Of a stretch of 64,000 nt of DNA, positions 8,889 through 18,065 are shown piece by piece (within the stretch, counting starts at the first letter, position 1; the number at the start of each line of letters is the position of its first letter). A program made the position numbers and the translations under genes. The notes beneath the pieces are model-generated. The model ran no database searches and was not told where the DNA came from. It saw only the letters and a list, made by a program, of their open reading frames with translations. This DNA comes from Terriglobus roseus DSM 18391 (GTDB lineage: Bacteria > Acidobacteriota > Terriglobia > Terriglobales > Acidobacteriaceae): positions 3,286,001 to 3,350,000 of the forward strand of contig NC_018014.1 in the NCBI RefSeq assembly GCF_000265425.1, read 5' to 3'.

Positions 8889-9443
8889 CTAAAGTTTCGG
8901 CAGGACGATTCCCTGCTGCTTTTGATATTTGCCGTTACGGTCAGCGTAACTGGTCTCGCACACTTCGTCCGACTGGAAAAACAGAATCTGGCACAGGCCT
9001 TCATTGGCATAAATCTTCGCAGGCAGCGGCGTTGTGTTTGAGATCTCCAGCGTAACGAAACCCTCCCACTCTGGCTCAAACGGGGTCACGTTCACGATGA
9101 TGCCGCAACGCGCGTAGGTGCTTTTTCCAACGCAGATCGTCAGCACATCGCGCGGAATGCGAAAGTACTCGATCGATCGCGCCAGTGCAAATGAATTCGG
9201 AGGGACGATGACGCTCTCTGCTTCCACGCTGACGAACGAGCGCTCATCAAACGCCTTCGGATCAATGATGGCGCTGTTTACATTGGTGAAGATCTTGAAC
9301 TCACGCGAGACGCGAAGGTCATATCCGTAGGACGACAGACCATACGAGATGCAGCCTGCGCTTACCTGCTTCTCACTGAACGGTTCGATCATGCCGTGCT
9401 TGACGGCTTGTTCGCGGATCCACTTATCGGCCTTGATCGACAT
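8889..9443 (-). CDS. dcd: dCTP deaminase
   Basis: The enzyme deaminates dCTP to dUTP, feeding dTMP synthesis. The 184 residues contain family landmarks: [14 protein letters not shown], the [12 protein letters not shown] segment, [11 protein letters not shown] and the C-terminal [20 protein letters not shown]. The start at ATG 9443 ([12 protein letters not shown]) has GGGAG six bases upstream. Length is close to the usual 185-195. Whether it is the mono- or bifunctional (dUTPase) form cannot be decided by eye. Confidence 0.92.
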   Translation of the reverse strand: MSIKADKWIREQAVKHGMIEPFSEKQVSAGCISYGLSSYGYDLRVSREFKIFTNVNSAIIDPKAFDERSFVSVEAESVIVPPNSFALARSIEYFRIPRDVLTICVGKSTYARCGIIVNVTPFEPEWEGFVTLEISNTTPLPAKIYANEGLCQILFFQSDEVCETSYADRNGKYQKQQGIVLPKL

Positions 9444-9551
9444 GCAACTCCCTGCCACTAATACACGCGTGGCGTATGCTTTTCGTTTCGTGTCATCTTA
9501 CGACAACTACAGCTTCCATCTTCCCACGTGGAACTCTCCGCTCGACAATGG

Positions 9552-9580
9552 TTGACACCAGCGTCCGTCGTTCCTAACAT
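9552..9580 (+). promoter_or_regulatory. Sigma-70 promoter of the HU gene
   Basis: TTGACA (9552-9557) and TAACAT (9575-9580) are separated by exactly 17 bases and lie 53 bases before the GTG start. The -35 box is a perfect consensus match. Confidence 0.75.
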
Positions 9581-9632
9581 CGGACGAAGCGCCCAGTGAT
9601 AGCGGCCGCGAGAGCCGGAAAGGGACAGCAAC

Positions 9633-9914
9633 GTGATCAAGCAGGACCTGATCCAACGAGTAGTCGATCGCACCGGTCTACCTCGCACACGCGCCGAGCA
9701 GGCCGTCGAAGAGATTCTGAAGGGCATGAAGAAGGCGCTCACCAATGGGGAACGCATCGAGCTTCGTGGCTTCGGAGTCTTCACCGTCAAGCCTCGCAAG
9801 ACAGGCATCGGCCGCAACCCGCGCACTGGGACGGAAGTCGATATCGAACCAGGCCGCGCCGTCCGCTTCAAGCCAGGCAAGGATCTTCAGGTCCTCGACA
9901 AGCCCACGACGTAG
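9633..9914 (+). CDS. HU/IHF-family DNA-binding protein
   Basis: The protein has 93 residues, starting at GTG 9633 with AAAGGGA well placed upstream. It is a full-length member: an N-terminal helical dimerisation part (IKQDLIQRVVDRTGL), the hallmark ELRGFGVFTVKPRKTGIGRNPRTG at about residues 45-67, and the beta-arm with RNP. It bends DNA and helps package the nucleoid. It has its own strong promoter and converges on priA with 8 bases between the stops. HU and IHF subunits cannot be separated by sight here. Confidence 0.93.
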   Translation: MIKQDLIQRVVDRTGLPRTRAEQAVEEILKGMKKALTNGERIELRGFGVFTVKPRKTGIGRNPRTGTEVDIEPGRAVRFKPGKDLQVLDKPTT

Positions 9915-9922
9915 CCGCCGCT

Positions 9923-12406
9923 TTACATCAGACTGATCGCGTCCACATCCACCACAAGCGCCTTGCGGGGAATTCCCTGAGCCTCTGCGTGCTGCAGCAT
10001 GGCACGCAGACCCGCCTGCAGGTCACTGCGCCTCTGCGCCTTCAGCAACAGGTGGAAGCGGTAGATGCGCTTTAAACGCGCCACAGGCGCTGCCGCAGGA
10101 CCCAGAACGCGCACGCCTTGCACCGTTCGCCCCGCGAACCAGCGGCCAAGCTGCCCGCTCCAGGCCAGCGCCTCATTCAGCTCCTGCGACTGCACCAGCA
10201 CGTTCGCCAGCACGCCGAACGGCGGGTAAAAGAACGGCCTGCGAAACTGCATCTCGCGCCGCGCAAAGCCCAGGTAGTCATGCTCTGCCGCCATGCGGAC
10301 GGCGTAGTGATCGGGATGGTAGCTCTGCACCAGCACCTTACCCGGCAGATCGCCACGGCCGGCACGTCCACTTACCTGCGTCAGCAGTTGAAAGACACGC
10401 TCGGCCGCGCGGAAGTCCGGCATGCCCAGCGCATGATCGCAGCCGACGACACCGACCGTCGTCACGCCGTGAATATCGTGTCCCTTGGCGATCATCTGGG
10501 TACCCACCAGCAGGTTTATCTCTCCCGAGTGAAGGCGTTGCAACAGGCGTTCCATGTCGCCGCGGCCCCGCACCGTGTCGCGATCCATGCGGCCGATACG
10601 CGCCGCGGGAAAGATCTCCTGCAGCCGCTCTTCCCCCTGCTGCGAGCCGGCGCCCATGTAGTACAGGTGTTCGCTCTGGCACTTCGGGCATGTCTTTGGC
10701 ACGGTGCGACGGTAGCCGCAGTAGTGACACTCCAGCCGCTCGCCCGGTTCCGCGTGTAAGTCGGAGTCCACGACCGGCTTGTGGAAGGTCATGGCGATGG
10801 CGCAGTTCTCGCACTCAATCTTGTCGCCGCACGCACGGCACATCACCACGTAGCTGTAGCCGCGACGGTTCAGCAGGATGATCGCCTGCTCGCCGCGGTC
10901 CAGCGTCGCCTGCGTCTCTTCAATCAATCGTCGGCTGAAGATATTCTCCGCGCCGGTCTGCGCAAACTCCGCACGCATGTCCACCAGTTCCACCGCGGGC
11001 AGCGGACGATCCATCACGCGCTGCTCCATCTTCAGTAGTGCGTAGCGGCCATTCTGCGCGTTGTTCCAGCTCTCCAGCGACGGCGTCGCCGAGCCCAGCA
11101 CAACCGGGATGCCGAGCAGCTTCGCACGCATCACCGCAACATCGCGACCGTTGTAGCGCGGCGTCTCTTCCTGCTTGTAGCTGCCGTCGTGCTCTTCGTC
11201 GACGATGATCAAACCCAGCGCGGGCACAGGCGCAAAGACCGCAGAGCGTGTCCCTACGACAATGCGCGCCTCTCCCCGACGAATGCGGTGCCACTGCTCT
11301 GCGCGCTCGTCCGGCGACAGTTGCGAGTGCAGCAGTGCGACCTCATCGCTGAAGGCAGCGTGCATCTGCCCGGCCATGGCGGGCGTCAGGCCGATCTCCG
11401 GCACCAGCAGGAGCGACGCTTTGCCTGCGTCCAGCATGCGGCGCATCGCTGCGAAGTAGACGGCGGTCTTGCCGCTGCCGGTGATGCCGTAGAGCAGGTG
11501 GGGCTTGAAGCCGCCTTCGCTCATGGCTGCGGCGATGCCTGCGAGCGCTTCGGTTTGCGTTTCGTTGAGTGCATGTTCGTGCGCATGTTTCTTGCCGGGT
11601 GCGTGCACGCCGCCTAAATGAAACGATTCAGTCGCTTCTTCCACGCGCACCAGGCCGCGCTTCACCAAAGTTGCCAGTGTGGACTGCGGAACACCGAACG
11701 AACGCAGATCCTGCACACGCAGCCGACCGCCCACCGCGCTTAACTCCACCATGATCTTCATCTGGTTGTCGTTCAGCTTTGGCAGACGAACGTCGTCCAC
11801 CAGCACGGCGATCTTCTCCAGCCGACGGGCGTCGCGCTCATCCGCTTCTACCTCGCGAGTGAGCCAGCGCTTCTTTACCATGCCCTCGAGCAGCGCCTTG
11901 TTCGCACCGGTGGAGCTGCGGAGTGACGTCAGTTTGACGGCGCCACCGCTTTCGAGCGCGTTGAGGACGGCATACTCTTTGTTCTGATCTTCCGGCGTTA
12001 GCTTTGAGCGGCGCGACGAGCCTTTGGCAGCGCCCTCGTAGAGCACGCGGCGACCCTGCTCGGCGATGCGGTAGAGCAGCGTGCGACGGATCTCTGCATT
12101 CAGCGGCAGCATGCCGCGCAGCACCTCGCCCAGTGGGGCGACGTAGTACTGCGCGATCCACTCGGCCAGCTTCATCAGTTCATCGGGCAGCAGTGCCGCG
12201 TCGTCCAGCACCTGCTGTACCGGCTTGATCTCAAAGCCATCGGTGGGCTGGACGCTATGGACGCGAATCACAACGCCCATCAGTCGCTGCCCGCTGAACG
12301 GCACCAGCACGCGCGCGCCCACGGCAGGCGCGTCCGCGCCATTCACCGAGTAGGTAAAGGCCCGCTCCAGCGGCACAGGTAACGCAACATCGACAAACAG
12401 GGGCAC
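9923..12406 (-). CDS. priA: Primosomal protein N' (replication restart helicase PriA)
   Basis: PriA rebinds stalled forks and reloads the replisome. The 827 residues show the N-terminal 3'-DNA-binding domain (FVDVALPVPLERAFTYSV), then a helicase core with Walker A in LLYGITGSGKTAVYF (about residue 315) and the DEEHDGSYKQ Walker B. A zinc module with four CxxC pairs follows (CRACGDKIECENC, CHYCGY, CPKC), then the helicase C lobe (GTQMIAKGHD) and the C-terminal domain. It is full length for the family. A stretch near residues 130-250 replaces a simple linker and holds a winged-helix-like segment. Confidence 0.95.
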   Translation of the reverse strand: MPLFVDVALPVPLERAFTYSVNGADAPAVGARVLVPFSGQRLMGVVIRVHSVQPTDGFEIKPVQQVLDDAALLPDELMKLAEWIAQYYVAPLGEVLRGMLPLNAEIRRTLLYRIAEQGRRVLYEGAAKGSSRRSKLTPEDQNKEYAVLNALESGGAVKLTSLRSSTGANKALLEGMVKKRWLTREVEADERDARRLEKIAVLVDDVRLPKLNDNQMKIMVELSAVGGRLRVQDLRSFGVPQSTLATLVKRGLVRVEEATESFHLGGVHAPGKKHAHEHALNETQTEALAGIAAAMSEGGFKPHLLYGITGSGKTAVYFAAMRRMLDAGKASLLLVPEIGLTPAMAGQMHAAFSDEVALLHSQLSPDERAEQWHRIRRGEARIVVGTRSAVFAPVPALGLIIVDEEHDGSYKQEETPRYNGRDVAVMRAKLLGIPVVLGSATPSLESWNNAQNGRYALLKMEQRVMDRPLPAVELVDMRAEFAQTGAENIFSRRLIEETQATLDRGEQAIILLNRRGYSYVVMCRACGDKIECENCAIAMTFHKPVVDSDLHAEPGERLECHYCGYRRTVPKTCPKCQSEHLYYMGAGSQQGEERLQEIFPAARIGRMDRDTVRGRGDMERLLQRLHSGEINLLVGTQMIAKGHDIHGVTTVGVVGCDHALGMPDFRAAERVFQLLTQVSGRAGRGDLPGKVLVQSYHPDHYAVRMAAEHDYLGFARREMQFRRPFFYPPFGVLANVLVQSQELNEALAWSGQLGRWFAGRTVQGVRVLGPAAAPVARLKRIYRFHLLLKAQRRSDLQAGLRAMLQHAEAQGIPRKALVVDVDAISLM

Positions 12407-12437
12407 AGCTCTAGTTTAGGTCGTTTGCGGGTCCGCG

Positions 12438-12926
12438 CTAAATGAGGTCGATCTTCATGAAGACATCGGCGCGGTCGTACTTCATCTCCGGCAGCTCACT
12501 CGGCAGTACGTGCCGGAAGCCCAGAGATTCGTAGAGGTGCACGGCGTTCTTCAGCTTCGTGCTGCTGCCCAGGAAGACCGTGTGAGCCCCCAGGTCGCGC
12601 GCCTGCTCCAGCATGTACGTGAGCAGTCTGCGTCCGACGCCCTGGCCGCGTGTCTCCGGCGCCACGGCCATCTTCGACAGCTCATAGATGCCGTCGCCGA
12701 AGCGGATGAGTGCCGCCGTCCCAAGAACCCGTTCGCCGTCTACAGCCACGTAGACCTGGCCGCCGGTCGCGACGATCTTGCCCTGTGGATCGCCTAGGGT
12801 GGCGGCATCCTTTGCTTCAATCCGGAACCACTTCGAGATCCACTCTTCATTCAGCGTGCGAAAGGCTTCGGCATCCGCTGCGGTTGCCATGGGGCGCATC
12901 GTCAGTTCGATCGTGGTCGTGGTCAT
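12438..12926 (-). CDS. GNAT-family N-acetyltransferase
   Basis: The protein has 162 residues, with the start at ATG 12926 preceded by AGGAG at six bases. The acetyl-CoA motif is clear: MAVAPETRGQGVGRRLLTYMLEQA (Q/R-x-x-G-x-G/A). It is followed by the HLYESLGFR substrate-side motif at the C terminus. The acceptor is unknown. It is divergent from a LysR gene, with 82 bases between the starts, so it is a plausible target of that regulator. Confidence 0.88.
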   Translation of the reverse strand: MTTTTIELTMRPMATAADAEAFRTLNEEWISKWFRIEAKDAATLGDPQGKIVATGGQVYVAVDGERVLGTAALIRFGDGIYELSKMAVAPETRGQGVGRRLLTYMLEQARDLGAHTVFLGSSTKLKNAVHLYESLGFRHVLPSELPEMKYDRADVFMKIDLI

Positions 12927-13008
12927 TGCGAACTCCTGTTGCTCAAATCTAGCGTCGCTGATGGTGGGCGTCCAATATCTTGATCGTCTTGATTGATACT
13001 CTGCAGAT

Positions 13009-13908
13009 ATGAATGCAGACATCGAGTTACGACACCTGCGTTACTTCACAGCGGTAGCGGAAGAGCTCCATTTCGGCCGTGCCGCGCTGCGGCTGCACCT
13101 GGCGCAGCCCGCGCTATCACAGCAGATTCGCAAGCTGGAGGAGATCATCGGTGCTCCGCTCTTCCTGCGGACCTCGCGCTCCGTAGCCCTGACCGCCGCG
13201 GGTGAAATCTTCCTGCAGCGCACGCGCCGCACCCTGCGCGGCGTGCAGCACGATGTGGAAGAGGCGCGCAGCATCGGCCGAGGCGAAAGCGGATCACTGA
13301 ACGTCGGCTTCATCGGATCCGGCATGCTGGGCAGTCTGCCCGCGGTGCTAAAGGGCTATCGCGCCGCCTATCCACGCGTCCAGTTGCAACTGCATGAGTC
13401 CTTTACCTCGCGCGTGGTTGCGGGACTGACCAGCGGAACGCTTGACGCGGGGCTGCTGCGCGACAGCGATCCGCATCCCGATCTGCACACGGAAGTGCTG
13501 TTCTCCGAGCGATTCATCGCCGTAGTGCCCGCGGATCATCCGCGCGCAAAACAGCGCAGCATCGCCGCAACGGCCCTGCGCAACGAGCCATTCGTCTTCC
13601 ACGCGAAATCTGCGGGCACGCTGGCATGGGATAAGCCCCTCAGCCTGTGCGGCGAAGCCGGCTTCCGCCCACGCGTCGTCCAGGAGGCGTCGAACTGGGT
13701 GAGCATCCTGGCGCTCATCTCCGTTGGCTTCGGGGTGTCGATCGCGCCGGAGTGCGTGAGCAGTGTCGCGATGGACGGCGTCGTTTGCCTGCCGTTGCGC
13801 GGCGCGACCGAGGTCAGCCAGGTGGAGCTGGCCTATCGCAGGGGCGAGACGCGGCCCATCGTGCAGGGCTTCGCGCAGATCGCCCGCACGATTGCAGGAC
13901 AGCGATGA
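13009..13908 (+). CDS. LysR-family transcriptional regulator
   Basis: The protein has 299 residues. The N-terminal winged helix (LRHLRYFTAVAEELHFGRAALRLHLAQPALS, with QQIRKLEEIIGAPLF) is typical of LysR. A substrate-binding domain of two Rossmann-like lobes follows (about residues 92-295). It resembles the BenM/CatM-like group in the FGRAA and AQPALSQQI segments, but its ligand is unknown. LysR regulators usually control the divergent neighbour, here the GNAT gene. The spacer has a weak TATC/GATA inverted pair near 12975-12998 that could be its site. Confidence 0.9.
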   Translation: MNADIELRHLRYFTAVAEELHFGRAALRLHLAQPALSQQIRKLEEIIGAPLFLRTSRSVALTAAGEIFLQRTRRTLRGVQHDVEEARSIGRGESGSLNVGFIGSGMLGSLPAVLKGYRAAYPRVQLQLHESFTSRVVAGLTSGTLDAGLLRDSDPHPDLHTEVLFSERFIAVVPADHPRAKQRSIAATALRNEPFVFHAKSAGTLAWDKPLSLCGEAGFRPRVVQEASNWVSILALISVGFGVSIAPECVSSVAMDGVVCLPLRGATEVSQVELAYRRGETRPIVQGFAQIARTIAGQR

Positions 13909-13912
13909 GTTT

Positions 13913-14953
13913 CTAGGCGCGCGCCGGCGGCTTTAGATCGAGTTCGACCATCACGCGCTGCAGATCCTTCCACGCCTCGCCCTTCTGCCGCGGATCGCGC
14001 AACAGAAACGCCGGGTGATAGGTGACCGCGCACTTTGCACCGCGGACGTCGTGCCACTGACCACGCAGACCGGCCAGCGGCTGCTTCAGGCCCAGCAGGT
14101 ACGTCGCTGCCGTCGCACCCAGCGCCACGATGACCTTTGGCTGCACGATGTCGATCTGCTGCAGCAGGAATGGTGAGCAGGTATTCGCCTCCACCGGCTC
14201 CGGCACACGGTTCTTCGGCGGCCGGCACTTCACGATGTTCGCAATGTAGACCTGTTCGCGCTTGAGTCCCATCGCGTTAATCATGTTGTTCAACAGCTGG
14301 CCGGCCTTGCCGACAAAAGGAATACCACTCTCATCCTCATCGGCGCCGGGTCCTTCCCCGACAAACATCAACTGGGCGTTCGGATCGCCGTCTGCAAAGA
14401 CGATGCTGTGACGACCGGCGTAGGCCAGCGGGCAGCGTGTGCAGTCGCCGATGATGTCGCGAACCGACTGCAGCGCGGCTGCCTTGTCCTGGGGTGTAAT
14501 GCGAGACGCCGGAAGAGGGGCGAGCTGGTTGAAGCTGACAAGCGGCATGGATGGCGGAGCGAAGGGTCCAGTCTCTGGGATGAAATCGTCGAAGGGCGCG
14601 GAGGTCGGCGGCGCAATGGCCGGCGCTTCCGCACGCATGGGCGCTGCCGACGCTGGTGCTGCGATGACAATGTCCGGTCCCGCTCCGGGCCGTGACGCGG
14701 GCGTCGCAGGACGCACGGGTGCAGGCCGTTGCGGAGCTGCGGGTGCGGACGGACGGCTGAGGGGCGGCGCAGCGGCGCGAGGTGCAGCCACCGGCGCTGC
14801 GGTCGCGCCTGCAGCGACAGCAGGCGCAAGGGTCTTGAGCCAGGTTTGCAGTTCAGAACTGTCCGCCGGGTCGCCCTGGCGGTACATGTCATAGACGCCC
14901 ATGTCGCGCAGGTAATCGATGTAGCCGCGAAGAGCCTCTGCACTCAGATCCAT
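13913..14953 (-). CDS. Type-4 (Fe-S) uracil-DNA glycosylase with long Ala/Pro linker
   Basis: The enzyme removes uracil from DNA. The catalytic domain (about residues 155-340) has motif 1 GEGPGADEDESGIPF and motif 3 YHPAFLL. It also has four Cys for the 4Fe-4S cluster (CTRC, VKCRPPKNR, NTCSPF). It is preceded by a short helical segment (1-40) and a low-complexity Ala/Pro-rich region (about 45-130), making it 346 residues against about 200-230 for many members. It does not share the upstream rpoZ transcript, because a terminator lies between them. Confidence 0.88.
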   Translation of the reverse strand: MDLSAEALRGYIDYLRDMGVYDMYRQGDPADSSELQTWLKTLAPAVAAGATAAPVAAPRAAAPPLSRPSAPAAPQRPAPVRPATPASRPGAGPDIVIAAPASAAPMRAEAPAIAPPTSAPFDDFIPETGPFAPPSMPLVSFNQLAPLPASRITPQDKAAALQSVRDIIGDCTRCPLAYAGRHSIVFADGDPNAQLMFVGEGPGADEDESGIPFVGKAGQLLNNMINAMGLKREQVYIANIVKCRPPKNRVPEPVEANTCSPFLLQQIDIVQPKVIVALGATAATYLLGLKQPLAGLRGQWHDVRGAKCAVTYHPAFLLRDPRQKGEAWKDLQRVMVELDLKPPARA

Positions 14954-15011
14954 ATGCTGATTCTAAGACCGCAGAAGGTTACGCCGCCCGCAGCGGGTGT
15001 TGCAGGAGAGG

Positions 15012-15036
15012 AAAACGCAGCCGCAATCAGGCTGCG
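15012..15036 (-). terminator. Rho-independent terminator after rpoZ
   Basis: On the minus strand CGCAGCC-TGATTGC-GGCTGCG is followed by TTTTCC. Arms are at 15016-15022 and 15030-15036. It sits seven bases after the rpoZ stop. Confidence 0.75.
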
Positions 15037-15042
15037 AGCGGA

Positions 15043-15282
15043 TTACAGCGCTGAGAGTGCGATCGCCTTGGGCGAGGGCATGACGACGAAACGCACGTGA
15101 CCTGTGCGGATCTCATCCTGGGCCACGCGGCAGGCCTTCATGCTGGTAGTCGCCATCAGCGGCAAAGCACCGGACTGCAACTGGCGTGCACGACGTGCAG
15201 CGCCCTTTACCAGGCTGTATTTGTTGTGGAGTGCATCGGGACCGAACATTGCATCGTGACCGCTCAAAGCATCGTGGCTCAT
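15043..15282 (-). CDS. rpoZ: DNA-directed RNA polymerase omega subunit
   Basis: Omega helps fold beta-prime and stabilise RNA polymerase. The 79 residues carry the family core NKYSLVKGAARRARQLQ, then MKACRVAQDEIRTGHVRF. The start ATG 15282 has GGAGG six bases upstream; the longer frame would run back into gmk. An extra N-terminal stretch with SHDALSGHDAMFGPDA precedes the core. The gmk-rpoZ order matches the classical arrangement in many bacteria. Confidence 0.88.
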   Translation of the reverse strand: MSHDALSGHDAMFGPDALHNKYSLVKGAARRARQLQSGALPLMATTSMKACRVAQDEIRTGHVRFVVMPSPKAIALSAL

Positions 15283-15368
15283 CACTTGCCTCCGTACCGC
15301 ATAGGCAAATGTAACGCAGAATTGACGCAAACTGGCGCAGACACGAAGTTTTATCAGAAGTAGCAGTT

Positions 15369-16046
15369 TCAAACTGGGAAATCGGTCGCCGCGAACTCGT
15401 CCAGCACCCGTTGTAACCGTGCCGGCGAGGACGATGTGCGGCAGCACTGCGAGAGCGTGACGGCAGACTCATCGGTATCGCCACGTGCCTGCAGAACGAT
15501 TGCGCGTAGCTCGGCGGCCGCCGTATCGAGCACATCGTTCACGATCGCGAACTCGTACCTGTCCACGTACTCCAGTTCGCTGCGTGCCTGTTGGAGACGC
15601 CGCTCGATCACTGCCTCGTCCGTCATGTGCTCGGCTGCGCTGCGATTGCGCAGGCGGGTTTCCAGCACGCGCGGGCCGGGCGGCATGATGAAGATCGACA
15701 CGGCTGCGGGCATGCGCTCCATCACCTGCATGGCACCCTGCACATCGATGTCCAGCAGCAGGTCACGGCCATGCTCCGCGGCCAGCGCCAGCGCGGAACG
15801 GGCCGTGCCGTAGTAGTTGCCGAAGACCTCGGCCCACTCCAGGAACGAGTCGGTCGCGATCATCTGCTCAAAACGTTCGCGCGTTGTGAAGTGGTACTCG
15901 CGACCGTCCTCTTCACTGCCCCGCGGAGAACGTGTGGTGTAGCTTACGGAGAACTCGAGGCCCTCAACGTACTTGCGGAGTTCGCCCACCAGGGTGGATT
16001 TACCCGATCCACTGGGCGCCGAGATGATGAAGAGAATGCCAGCCAT
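15369..16046 (-). CDS. gmk: Guanylate kinase
   Basis: The enzyme phosphorylates GMP to GDP using ATP. The 225 residues show the P-loop SAPSGSGKSTL at residues 9-19, the GMP-binding segment (SVSYTTRSPRGSEEDGREYHF) and the LLDIDVQGAMQV motif. A C-terminal extension of about 25 residues (after QARGDTDES) is longer than usual. It is the first gene of gmk-rpoZ and follows msbA on the same strand after a 36-base gap. Confidence 0.93.
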   Translation of the reverse strand: MAGILFIISAPSGSGKSTLVGELRKYVEGLEFSVSYTTRSPRGSEEDGREYHFTTRERFEQMIATDSFLEWAEVFGNYYGTARSALALAAEHGRDLLLDIDVQGAMQVMERMPAAVSIFIMPPGPRVLETRLRNRSAAEHMTDEAVIERRLQQARSELEYVDRYEFAIVNDVLDTAAAELRAIVLQARGDTDESAVTLSQCCRTSSSPARLQRVLDEFAATDFPV

Positions 16047-16082
16047 GATGATTGATTGAATGCAGTTTATACGCCCGCGGCG

Positions 16083-17972
16083 TTACAGCGCAGGCGAAGC
16101 GGCAATTGCGTTCAAAGCATCGCCTGCTTCCATGCTGGCGGCGTCCTCTGCCGCGTCCGCAAACTGCATGGAATACAGCCGGTGATAGACGCCGCCCTTC
16201 GCCAGCAACTCGGCATGCGAACCCGTCTCGGCAATGCGTCCGCGTTCGATGACAATGATGCGATCCGCACGGCGAACGGTCGACAGACGGTGCGCGATGA
16301 CCAGCACGGTGCGGTGTGTCATCAGGTTGCTCAGGGCCTCCTGCACCAGCGACTCGCTCTCAGCATCCAGCGCCGAGGTCGCTTCATCCAGGATGAGGAT
16401 TGGAGCATCTTTCAGGATGGCGCGCGCAATTGCCAGCCGCTGCCGCTCGCCGCCGGAGAGACGGAAGCCCTTCTCGCCGATGACGGTGTTGTAGCCGTCG
16501 GGCATGCGCAGGATGAAGTCATGTGCCAGGGCGGCACGGGCCGCGGCTTCGACGCGCTCCATCGGCACATCCGGCTGGCCATACGCGATGTTGTTGCGGA
16601 CCGTGTCGTTGAAGAGCACGGTCTCCTGCGTCACGGTGCCGATCAGTTTGCGAAGGCTGGCCACCTGCACATCGCGCAGGTCGGCGCCGTCGATGGTGAT
16701 GGTTCCATCCGTCGGATCGAAGAAGCGTGGGATCAGGTTGACCAGCGTCGACTTGCCGCCGCCGCTGGGACCGACCAGCGCAACGACCTCGCCACGCTGC
16801 ACGTAGAGGCTCAGGCTGTGCAGCACCTGGTGGAAGTCCTGCGCATCCTCTTCATCGCGATAACCGAAGCTGACTTCGCTGAAGCGGATGCCCTCCTGAA
16901 ATGCAACGAGAGGGACAGCATCCTTCTTCTCCGGCACTTCATCTTCTTCGTCCAGGAACTGAAAGATCTTCTCGCTGGCGCCCAGCGCCTGCTGAAAGTT
17001 GTTGTAGTACATCGCGAACTTGCGAACCGGGTCGTACAGCGTGAAGACCGCAATCAGGAAGGTGATGAAGCTGCCGGCCGTCATGCGGTGATGCACGATG
17101 CGGTCGCGACCGACGAGCAGCAGCAGCGCAATGGCAACGGATCCGAGCGCGTCCATCAACGGCGACGAGATGGCACTGACCCCGATGGCACGCATGTTCG
17201 CGCGCAAGAGACGGCGAGCGGCGCGACGGAAGCGGTTCATCTCCCACATCTCCATACCGAAGGCCTTGACGATGCGATTGCCCGTCAGGGTCTCATGCAG
17301 GATGTGCTGGATGTCCGAGAGCTTGTCTTGTCCGCCACGCGTGGTGCGGCGCACGCCCCGACCGATTCTGCGCGCGGAGAGGAAGATGACGAGCGTGAAG
17401 CCGAGCAGTACCCAGGCCAGTTGTCCGCCTGCGATGATGACCACGACCGCCGTGAAGACGAGCGTAAAGAACTGCTGAAGAAAATCGCTCAGCACGGTCG
17501 ACATCGCGACCTGCACGCGTTCGATGTCGTTGATCAGCGTGCTTAGCAACGAGCCTGTCGTGTACCGCTGAAAGAAGGCGACGGAGCGCCGCAGCACGGC
17601 GTTGTACAGATCGTTGCGCAGATCCGTGATCATGCCGAAGCCGGCATAGTTCACCAGGTACGTGCCCGTGTAATCGCAGACGGACTTCACGGCCGCCGAG
17701 ACCACCAGGGCAAAGGCGACGATCGTCCAGGCGTTGTGAAAGTGGTGCGGCACAAAGCGCTGCAGGTTGATGACCCAACCCAGGTGCGGCACGGTGAAGA
17801 TCAGGATGTTGACCGGCTGCGCGTCGGCGCTGAGCACGTTGTCCAGGATGGGCTTGACGAGCAGGATGCGAAGCGCGGCCATCGCTCCGACTACGGCCAT
17901 GAGAAAGACAGACAGGAGCGTCGGCAACAGGTACGGACGCAGGTAGCGAAGAAGGCGCAGGATACGTCTCAT
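16083..17972 (-). CDS. msbA: MsbA-type ABC exporter (permease-ATPase fusion)
   Basis: The protein has 629 residues: six membrane helices in about 1-330, then an ATPase domain. Walker A is GPSGGGKSTL, the signature is LSGGERQRLAIARA and Walker B is ILILDEATSALD, followed by the H-loop AHRLSTV. MsbA flips lipid A-core across the inner membrane. The window's lpx and lpt genes make this role likely, but drug exporters of the same fold look alike. It lies between rapZ (94 bases upstream) and gmk. Confidence 0.85.
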   Translation of the reverse strand: MRRILRLLRYLRPYLLPTLLSVFLMAVVGAMAALRILLVKPILDNVLSADAQPVNILIFTVPHLGWVINLQRFVPHHFHNAWTIVAFALVVSAAVKSVCDYTGTYLVNYAGFGMITDLRNDLYNAVLRRSVAFFQRYTTGSLLSTLINDIERVQVAMSTVLSDFLQQFFTLVFTAVVVIIAGGQLAWVLLGFTLVIFLSARRIGRGVRRTTRGGQDKLSDIQHILHETLTGNRIVKAFGMEMWEMNRFRRAARRLLRANMRAIGVSAISSPLMDALGSVAIALLLLVGRDRIVHHRMTAGSFITFLIAVFTLYDPVRKFAMYYNNFQQALGASEKIFQFLDEEDEVPEKKDAVPLVAFQEGIRFSEVSFGYRDEEDAQDFHQVLHSLSLYVQRGEVVALVGPSGGGKSTLVNLIPRFFDPTDGTITIDGADLRDVQVASLRKLIGTVTQETVLFNDTVRNNIAYGQPDVPMERVEAAARAALAHDFILRMPDGYNTVIGEKGFRLSGGERQRLAIARAILKDAPILILDEATSALDAESESLVQEALSNLMTHRTVLVIAHRLSTVRRADRIIVIERGRIAETGSHAELLAKGGVYHRLYSMQFADAAEDAASMEAGDALNAIAASPAL

Positions 17973-18065
17973 CGAGCGCTCCGCGTCGTCTGTGGCTGAA
18001 ATGGCACGATCTTCATCTTATCGTTTCGACAAGATTGTTGTCGCAGTCTTTAGAAGCCGAGCGAG

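Noticed and set aside
9458..9880. 140-codon open frame on the - strand
   Set aside because: It is antisense to the HU gene and its promoter and has no family features.
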